DNA from: Calditrichota bacterium
GTDB taxonomy: Bacteria > Calditrichota > Calditrichia > Calditrichales > J004
Length of the DNA stretch: 52,896 bases
Direction of reading: 5' to 3'
Assembly (NCBI GenBank): GCA_024277115.1
Contig: JAJRVW010000115.1
Coordinates: 1-52,896, forward strand
In this document: one piece after another, positions 46,930-52,896 of the stretch
Numbering within the stretch: position 1 is the first letter of the stretch
How the letters are laid out: each line of letters opens with the position of its first letter
Made by a program: the position numbers and the translations under genes
Notes under the pieces: model-generated
Databases searched by the model: none
Told to the model about the DNA's origin: nothing
Seen by the model: only the letters and a program-made list of their open reading frames with translations

Positions 46930-47635
46930 TTAATTTAAGGGATTCATTGGAGAGTTAATATTGTTGGAAATTTTTAACGGGCAAAAGTAAGCAGATACGC
47001 TGATTTATACAAGCCATATTCTTTGCCACGTTATCTGTCCTGCATATTTTTTGCAGAAGTAAAATGATTTATTTAAGTTCGGCTTTATAGATTTAATAAC
47101 ATAGTTGTGCTAAATAAATCAATATGAAAAATGTCTTGTTGTAATTATTGAAGTTAAGGGTTAAATACTTAAAATATTCATTTGAAACCCCAAAATTGAT
47201 AAAAGATCGGGTTGAAAATTACAACCAAAAGATTTGCTGTCTCAAGCCATAAATACACAAAAAATTACACTTCGTGAATTCGTAGCTAAATGTACATTGT
47301 TCATTATCCATTTTGTTTTATTTTGGCAGATGTAATTTAATAATTAACCTAAATAAGATTCTTCATCAAAATATAGCGATGAGTGACAAACACGATGGTT
47401 TTTACAAGCGAGCACTAGATAGTGTCTGTCTATTAAAGGCCCCAGTTTATGTCATTCTAAGTTGTTCTTTGAAAGATTGCCCGCTTCTATTTGCGGGGAA
47501 GAATCCCCATGGTTTTTCTTTAGCTTATTACTGGGAGGATGCTTCGACACGCCTAAAGAACGGCGGCTCAGCATGACAAACTAACAAATATCTATTTTAT
47601 AAACGGACACTAAATAAACCAGGATTTACAAAAAC
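46930..47635. other. 700-base intergenic region with repeat copy B
   Basis: No convincing gene on either strand. Left part (46930-47440) is A/T-rich with no motif recognised; right part holds the palindromic repeat at 47450-47578, followed 58 bases later by the trkA start. Confidence 0.5.
47450..47578. repeat. Dispersed palindromic repeat, copy B
   Basis: 129 bases bounded by TGTCATTCTAAG (47450-47461) and CTCAGCATGACA (47567-47578), inverted ends as in the copy at 13763-13888, and sharing GGATGCTTCG (47537-47546). The interior also carries GAAGAATCC, similar to the GGAATAATCTT of the other copy. Located upstream of trkA. Confidence 0.7.
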
Positions 47636-48976
47636 GTGCATATAATTGTTATTGGCGCAGGCCAGGTAGGCTACAATCTTACAAAACTGCTCTCTTACGA
47701 AAAACATGATGTGGTGATTATTTAAAAAGACCATGATAAATACACCCACGCTGCCGAAGCGCTGGATGCACAATCGATCCATGGTAGTGGAACAAGTTAC
47801 AAACTGCTGGAACAGGCCGGGATAAAAAATGCCGACCTCCTTGTTTCCGTAACCAGTAATGACGAAGTGAACCTGCTGGCCGCCCTGCTTGCCAAAAAAT
47901 ATGGCGTTTCCAAAACAATTGCACGGGTTAAAAACTATGAATTCCTTCAGGAAGACTGCCCGCTAAATGCCCAGAAAATGGATATCGACATGATTATCCA
48001 TCCTGAATCGGAAACGGCAATGGGCGCTGTACGGCTGTTAAAACAAACGGCCGCCAGCCATCTAATCGAGTTTGCCGATGGGGAAATTGTTCTGCTTGGC
48101 ATCCATCTGGACCGTGACCTGAATATTTTACGCAAACCGTTGATTGAGCTTGGGAAGGAGTTTTCTGATGTGGAGTTCCGTACCGTGGCCATCCAGCGTG
48201 GCGATACCACAAAAATCCCCGGCGGCGCGGATATGTTTTTGCCTAATGACCGTGTTTTTATCGTCATCCCAAAAGATAAGGTAGACCAGGCCGTGAAGAT
48301 GTTTGGCAAAGAACATCAGTCTATGGAAAATATTATGATTTTGGGCGGTGGCCAAACCGGTTATTTAATCGCGCACGAGCTGGAGAAAGAATTTAATGTT
48401 AAGATCATCGAATCGGATACAGATGCCTCAATGGACCTGGCCGAAAAGCTGCCGAACTCGCTAGTAATAAAAGGTGACGGGCTGGATTTGAACCTGCTGG
48501 CCCTGGAAGGTATCATCGATATGGATGCTTTTATTGCCGTGACGGGGGAAGACGAAACAAATATCGTGGCAAGTTTAATGGCCAAGCACCTGCGTGTGCC
48601 AAAAATCATTTCCCTGATCAATAAAACGGAATACACGCCTATCATCCCGACCATTGGGATTGACGCTTATCTTTCCAAGCAGATGATCACCGTAAACAGT
48701 ATTTTAAAATATATCCGGCAGGGGCAAATCGTAAGTGTTGCGTCTATTCCCGGCACACCGGTCGAGGCGATTGAGCTAATCCCGAAACAAGGTTCAAAAA
48801 TTACACGCAAAAAACTAAGCGATGTTAAAATCCCAAAAAATGCACTATTAGGCGCCGTACAACGTGACGACCGGGTTTTTATCCCAATGGGCGACACGCA
48901 AATTATGCCGGGCGATAAAGTGGTCTTGTTTACTTTGCCCTCCGCCATCCACGATGTGGAGAAAATATTTAATTGA
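47636..48976 (+). pseudogene. trkA: Trk potassium-uptake regulator TrkA, interrupted by TAA at codon 30
   Basis: In frame from GTG 47636: HIIVIGAGQVGYNLTKLLSY (NAD-binding GxGxxG), then VVII, a TAA at 47723-47725, then KDHDKYTHAAEALDAQSIHG and an unbroken frame to 48976. Total 446 codons, the normal TrkA size with two RCK_N/RCK_C tandem units (second Rossmann MILGGGQTGYLIAHEL). Family proteins have an acidic residue after the beta-2 strand; GAA to TAA is the simple explanation. Without read-through only an N-terminally shortened protein could be made from a later start such as ATG 47867. TrkA binds NAD(H) and gates the TrkH channel. trkH follows 193 bases downstream. Confidence 0.88.
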
Positions 48977-48980
48977 ATGT

Positions 48981-49169
48981 AAGATTTAAAGATTGAAATA
49001 ATGAAAGACTGACGACTGTTTCTAACATTTTTTTTTCTATATTTAAAATTGGATACCCTTAAACTACCTCGATAATCGATGAGGATAAAATCAAACAAAC
49101 ACACTGAAAAGCTATAAATTTAGGAAATAAAATCTTTCAGTATTTAAATCTTAAAATATTTCAATCTTT
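48981..49169. repeat. Inverted-repeat element between trkA and trkH
   Basis: AAAGATTGAAATA (48988-49000) and TATTTCAATCTTT (49157-49169) are a perfect 13-base inverted pair; AAGATTTAAA (48981-48990) and TTTAAATCTT (49143-49152) are a second. Together they bracket the trkA-trkH spacer, with the right arm ending directly before the trkH ATG. No coding content. It may be a small mobile palindromic element that forms the trkH leader. Confidence 0.5.
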
Positions 49170-50618
49170 ATGATCCATATAAAAGTCATTCTAAATACCC
49201 TCAGCGCGCTGATTATATTTTTAGCAATCTCATTAATTCCACCGGCAATAATTTCCTGGTACTATGGCGGCGGAGATTTTAATGCTTTTGTTTACACGAT
49301 AATTGCCAGTGTGAGTGTTGGGATAATCCTATTTTTTACAACCCGGAACCATAAGCAGGAATTACGGGCCAAGGACGGTTTTATCATAGTCACATTTGGC
49401 TGGGTTTTATTTTCCCTGCTGGGCGCGTTGCCCTTTTTTCTCTCTGGATTCATCCCATCGTACACGGATGCTTTTTTCGAGACCATGTCCGGTTTTTCAA
49501 CAACAGGCGCTACTATTTTAACAGATATTGAAGCCCTGCCGCACGGCTTATTATTTTGGCGGTCGCTGACCCATTGGCTTGGTGGCATGGGGATTATCCT
49601 GCTTTCGCTGGCTATTTTGCCCTTGCTTGGCGTAGGCGGGATGCAGCTTTTTAAAGCCGAAGTACCGGGCCCCTCGCCCGACAAACTGACTCCGCGTATA
49701 AAACACACCGCCGAGCTTTTATGGGGTGTTTATGTGTTGCTCACAGTTGCAGAAATCATTTTGCTTATGATGGGCGGAATGGGCTGGTTCGATTCTGTTT
49801 GCCATAGTTTTGGCACCCTGGCCACTGGTGGGTTTTCTACTAAGAACGCCAGTATTGGCCACTATAACAGCGCTTATGTTGATTATATTATTACCATTTT
49901 TATGATCCTGGCCGGGTTGAATTTTTCCCTGCATTATCGGGCATTAAGGGGCAAACCACGGATTTATTTTAAAGACCCGGAGACGCTCTTCTTCTTTGGG
50001 ATAATTGGCGCGGCGACCCTTTTTGTAACATTTAGTATTTGGCACCAAACCTCCCAGGATATTGCGTTAAGTTTTAGACAGGGATTTTTTCAGGTAGTCA
50101 GTATAATCACCACCACAGGTTATGGCACCGCCGATTATGAGACCTGGAGTTCCTCTTCGCGCATGGTTATTTTTATCCTGATGTTTTTTTGTGGCTGCGC
50201 CGGTTCTACCGGTGGCGGGTTAAAAATTATCAGCTCGCTTATTTTAATAAAATTCAGCTTAAACGAAATTAAACGTCTTATCCACCCACAGGCGGTATTG
50301 CCCGTTCGTGTAGGTAAGGTAGTGGTTAGCCGTGATATCATCGCCAATGTGGCCGGGTTTTATCTTTTTTATGTTTCTATTTTTGTCTTTGGCGTTCTTT
50401 TTATGAATATCCTTGGCCTGGATTTTGAAACATCTCTTGGCGGTGTGGCGGCATCGCTTGGAAATATTGGCCCCGGCCTCGGCGATTTGGGCCCAACGGA
50501 TAATTATGGATTTCTGCCCGATTTAGGCAAATGGTTCCTGTCCTTCCTCATGCTGGTCGGCAGGCTGGAGATTTATACAGTCTTGATTATTTTCACACCT
50601 ATGTTCTGGAAAAAATAG
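49170..50618 (+). CDS. trkH: Trk-type potassium channel subunit TrkH
   Basis: 482 residues with about ten hydrophobic segments. Four-fold selectivity-filter-like loops with conserved Gly: MSGFSTTGATIL, FGTLATGGFSTKNAS, ITTTGYGTADY and LGNIGPGLGDLG. Also the conserved LTHWLGGMGIILL and GCAGSTGGGLKIIR-like block (CAGSTGGGLKIISS). Inner-membrane K+ uptake, gated by TrkA bound beneath. The start ATG at 49170 has no clear Shine-Dalgarno, being preceded by the AT-rich inverted repeat arm. A small hairpin GGTTC-TTA-GAACC at 50618-50630 followed by CTCTCTTT may terminate it. Confidence 0.95.
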   Translation: MIHIKVILNTLSALIIFLAISLIPPAIISWYYGGGDFNAFVYTIIASVSVGIILFFTTRNHKQELRAKDGFIIVTFGWVLFSLLGALPFFLSGFIPSYTDAFFETMSGFSTTGATILTDIEALPHGLLFWRSLTHWLGGMGIILLSLAILPLLGVGGMQLFKAEVPGPSPDKLTPRIKHTAELLWGVYVLLTVAEIILLMMGGMGWFDSVCHSFGTLATGGFSTKNASIGHYNSAYVDYIITIFMILAGLNFSLHYRALRGKPRIYFKDPETLFFFGIIGAATLFVTFSIWHQTSQDIALSFRQGFFQVVSIITTTGYGTADYETWSSSSRMVIFILMFFCGCAGSTGGGLKIISSLILIKFSLNEIKRLIHPQAVLPVRVGKVVVSRDIIANVAGFYLFYVSIFVFGVLFMNILGLDFETSLGGVAASLGNIGPGLGDLGPTDNYGFLPDLGKWFLSFLMLVGRLEIYTVLIIFTPMFWKK

Positions 50619-50718
50619 GTTCTTAGAACCCTCTCTTTACAAATGCTATTATTTTCCTTATGTTAGGAACGCTTCCCACACCCAACTAAAATCGACTACA
50701 TTTTAACCGGAGGGTGTA

Positions 50719-52896
50719 ATGCGTATATTTCTTTTTATTTTATTAACCCCGTTTTTCTTGTTTGCCCAATATCCCAAAATTATTGACATACAGGGCATGA
50801 CTAACAGTGAGGGAAATACCTGGCTGGTTTATAAAACCAATTCTTCTTTTTCCCAAACCCCGCTCAATAAATTTAGCTCGAATATTTACTACTTTAATTC
50901 AGGTACCTGGGAGGACAGTTTAGTTTTCTCAACATTTATAATTCCAGATACTATTGGGATTCCAGGATATGGGGACTATGCAGGCCTGCTTGCATTTTGG
51001 GACAATAATCCTTTTAGATATCTCCGTTTCGCATCCGGATTTGGATCTGATTCATGGATATTTTTAGAGCTCTATAACCCCAATGGCAGGAAATTTGTAA
51101 GCTTTGGAGGACCTTATGGGGATGAGCGATTAATTATCTCACAGCAACAATCCAACAATATTTATTTTAATAATTTCCAAACATCTTACTTTTCCGCAGA
51201 TAGCGGAAGGAACGCACGCGTTTTTAATGACTCGCTTATTATTTTAAATGTAAACCCATTTGACAAAAACCTCATTTACACAACCGGGTATAACCATTTT
51301 CTGATTATTTCTCCCGACCATGGCACAAATTATTCCATTGCGGACAGCTCCTATAATTGGGGCTCAAACACTGAACTCCATTTTGATAAAGACCGCAAAC
51401 ACGTCTATGCCGTTCTGAATAATGAGACCGAAAATTTAGTTCTTGTCTCTTCTGATTCGGGCAAAACGGGAACGTGGACAGAAGTTTTTAAAAATTATAT
51501 TGATTGGCGTCCCCTTCAAAACACTACGTTGGCTGTAAACGATTCAATTTCCGGCGAAATTTATATTGCCGACCGCAACCGGATTTTAAAATCAAGCGAT
51601 TATGGCCAAACCTTCAACGAATTAATCCAGGCACGCTCGCATATACGCGGTTTGTATAAAACGCCGGGCGATGGCACCCTGTTCTATGCCACAGCGTACC
51701 GGATTTATTCTTTTGATGATAACGAATCAACATCAATAAAGGAATTACAAAATGATTACCTTGCATCTTTCTATCCATTAGGCCTGGGCGATAAATGGGT
51801 TTACAGAGTTGCCAGCCAGCCGGACTCTGCAAGACAATATGAGCTAATACGGGAAGTTGTGGACACTGTTAAGTTTGACTCCATCACGTACATGAAGGTT
51901 TCTGAAAAATCAAGCGATGGCCTGATTTCAAAATTTCGTTTTTTAAGATATGACCCAAATCAAAATAAAGTATTTGAATACCTTGATGGTTCAGAACCCA
52001 CAATAATAGAGTTCTTCGATTTAGAAACCATTCCCGGTGATGCGATCCCAGGGCCGCATTTTGTCCAAACATTCAACAAGCTTGCGCAGGAAACCTGGCT
52101 CGGACAAAAAAAACCAACCCGGACTTATACAAGCAACACACCAATTGATTCTGATATTTACAGATTAGCTTTTGGCCTCGGAATAGTCTCTCAGAACGAT
52201 AGATACGAATTTAACCCTTTAAATTATTCCCTCAGGGGAGCTTCTATAAACGGGGAAATTTACGGTGATACCACAGTTCATAATTTACAATACTACCCGT
52301 TTAGAAATGGGAATTATTGGGTTTATAAAAACAGCTTCTCAGAAGTCTTTATTCAGGAATATTTATATTCTTTAAAAGTCATAAAAGATACTTTGCTTAA
52401 CAACAAAACCTACAAAATTTTAAAATATACAAGTAATTATGAGAACAAATATTATTATGAACGTATTGATAGCAGCTCTGGATTTGTTTATCGTTATGAG
52501 CCCGGGTGTGACAGTACACAAGAACGAAAACTATACTTACTGGCTTCTCATACCATCGATATAGAAGATAAATGCTCCCCATTCAAAGTTTCAAACTTTT
52601 TAAGAGAAACTTCCAATATATTTGAGACCAATCGTAAGAATATTGAGTATACTGGCCAAATGTATATGGAAAGTTATGACCGGGTTTCTTTTATTGAGAA
52701 TATTGGCATGCTTGAAAGACACTATTTTATCGGAACTGGGGACATGAGCGACGAACTTCAGGGTGCAGTTATTAACGGCGTTGTTTATGGCGATACAACC
52801 GTCACGTCCATAAAAGACAATCCTGTTAAGCCCATACATTTCAGCCTTTCCCAAAACTACCCCAATCCTTTTAACCCGCAAACAGTTATAAATTAT
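50719..52896 (+). CDS. Secreted type IX cargo protein, incomplete at the right edge
   Basis: Open for 726 codons to the window end. GGAGGG before ATG 50719. Signal peptide MRIFLFILLTPFFLFAQ, then a long region of beta-strand repeats: the first ~330 residues look like a sortilin/BNR-type propeller (DRNRILKSSDYGQTFNELIQ, LVSSDSGKTGTWTEVFK). After these come two related blocks containing FYPLGLGDKWVYRV and YYPFRNGNYWVYKN, each followed by strands ending in VYGDTTV or IYGDTTV. The last residues, IHFSLSQNYPNPFNPQTVINY, are the start of a type IX sorting domain, so only the last ~65 residues are missing. Probably surface or secreted; function unknown. Confidence 0.85.
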   Translation, partial: MRIFLFILLTPFFLFAQYPKIIDIQGMTNSEGNTWLVYKTNSSFSQTPLNKFSSNIYYFNSGTWEDSLVFSTFIIPDTIGIPGYGDYAGLLAFWDNNPFRYLRFASGFGSDSWIFLELYNPNGRKFVSFGGPYGDERLIISQQQSNNIYFNNFQTSYFSADSGRNARVFNDSLIILNVNPFDKNLIYTTGYNHFLIISPDHGTNYSIADSSYNWGSNTELHFDKDRKHVYAVLNNETENLVLVSSDSGKTGTWTEVFKNYIDWRPLQNTTLAVNDSISGEIYIADRNRILKSSDYGQTFNELIQARSHIRGLYKTPGDGTLFYATAYRIYSFDDNESTSIKELQNDYLASFYPLGLGDKWVYRVASQPDSARQYELIREVVDTVKFDSITYMKVSEKSSDGLISKFRFLRYDPNQNKVFEYLDGSEPTIIEFFDLETIPGDAIPGPHFVQTFNKLAQETWLGQKKPTRTYTSNTPIDSDIYRLAFGLGIVSQNDRYEFNPLNYSLRGASINGEIYGDTTVHNLQYYPFRNGNYWVYKNSFSEVFIQEYLYSLKVIKDTLLNNKTYKILKYTSNYENKYYYERIDSSSGFVYRYEPGCDSTQERKLYLLASHTIDIEDKCSPFKVSNFLRETSNIFETNRKNIEYTGQMYMESYDRVSFIENIGMLERHYFIGTGDMSDELQGAVINGVVYGDTTVTSIKDNPVKPIHFSLSQNYPNPFNPQTVINY

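Noticed and set aside
29045-47725. Stop-codon reassignment (TAA read as Glu) as explanation for trkA and DUF1223
   Set aside because: TAA ends many other genes in the window at natural family lengths, so TAA is a true stop here.
1-52896. tRNA, rRNA, CRISPR array or insertion sequence
   Set aside because: No cloverleaf-like segment with the T-loop motif, no conserved rRNA stretch, no regular repeat-spacer pattern and no transposase reading frame were found by eye.

Overview
This A+T-rich window reads as a chromosomal segment of a diderm bacterium of the wider Fibrobacterota-Chlorobiota-Bacteroidota group. A Calditrichota/Ignavibacteria/KSB1-like lineage is my best guess, not a proof. The pointers are three secreted proteins ending in the type IX secretion C-terminal domain of the 'SLSQNYPNPFNPQT ... 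LVLLK' kind, outer-membrane beta-barrel proteins, a Wzi-like porin, and lipoproteins. No rRNA, tRNA, CRISPR array, prophage or insertion sequence was recognised.

Layout. 1-1000: signalling protein (receiver-PAS-GAF) running off the left edge. 1200-7200: a large peptidase/propeller/barrel protein, a small lipoprotein, a glycogen-debranching-type enzyme and a STAS protein. 7320-11789: a tight minus-strand operon ruvX-aroF-tyrA-oxidoreductase-epimerase, preceded by an HU/IHF gene. 12690-16540: a WG-repeat protein and mutS. 16840-20450: two type IX cargo proteins, one a subtilisin with an unusual structured leader. 21000-24860: a hybrid histidine kinase and coaX. 25140-31340: an acyl-CoA synthetase and SDR pair, a membrane protein, a DUF1223 protein, a beta-helix lipoprotein and a cyclophilin lipoprotein. 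31426-46929: a surface-polysaccharide region. It holds a heptosyltransferase-like GT9, two CDP-glycerol glycerophosphotransferase-like enzymes, LicD, a glycerol-3-phosphate cytidylyltransferase, two fusion proteins carrying phosphoglycosyl-transferase-like domains, and Wzi. It is interleaved with tsaC-phosphatase, upp, plsC and serS. 47636-50618: trkA and trkH. 50719-end: a third type IX cargo, cut by the window edge.

How it works together. The polysaccharide region can be read as one pathway. A WecA-like domain primes undecaprenyl phosphate, a GT2 domain extends it, CDP-glycerol is made and polymerised or attached, LicD decorates, and Wzi holds the polymer at the surface. This would be a teichoic-acid-like glycerol-phosphate polymer in a cell with an outer membrane.

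Most notable observations. (1) Both proteins with a C-terminal phosphoglycosyl-transferase-like domain lack the catalytic Asp-Glu pair (replaced by Arg-Phe and Tyr-Lys), while the fused WecA-like and GT2 domains look intact. (2) Six otherwise intact genes are broken by a single change each: four one-base losses, three of them explicable in A/T runs and one of those in mutS, and two GAA-to-TAA-type nonsense codons in the same T[G>T]AAAA context. This is either systematic sequence error next to A-runs or a real mutator history. (3) The subtilisin gene has a leader with a full-length anti-Shine-Dalgarno match, an 8-codon mini-ORF and two hairpins.
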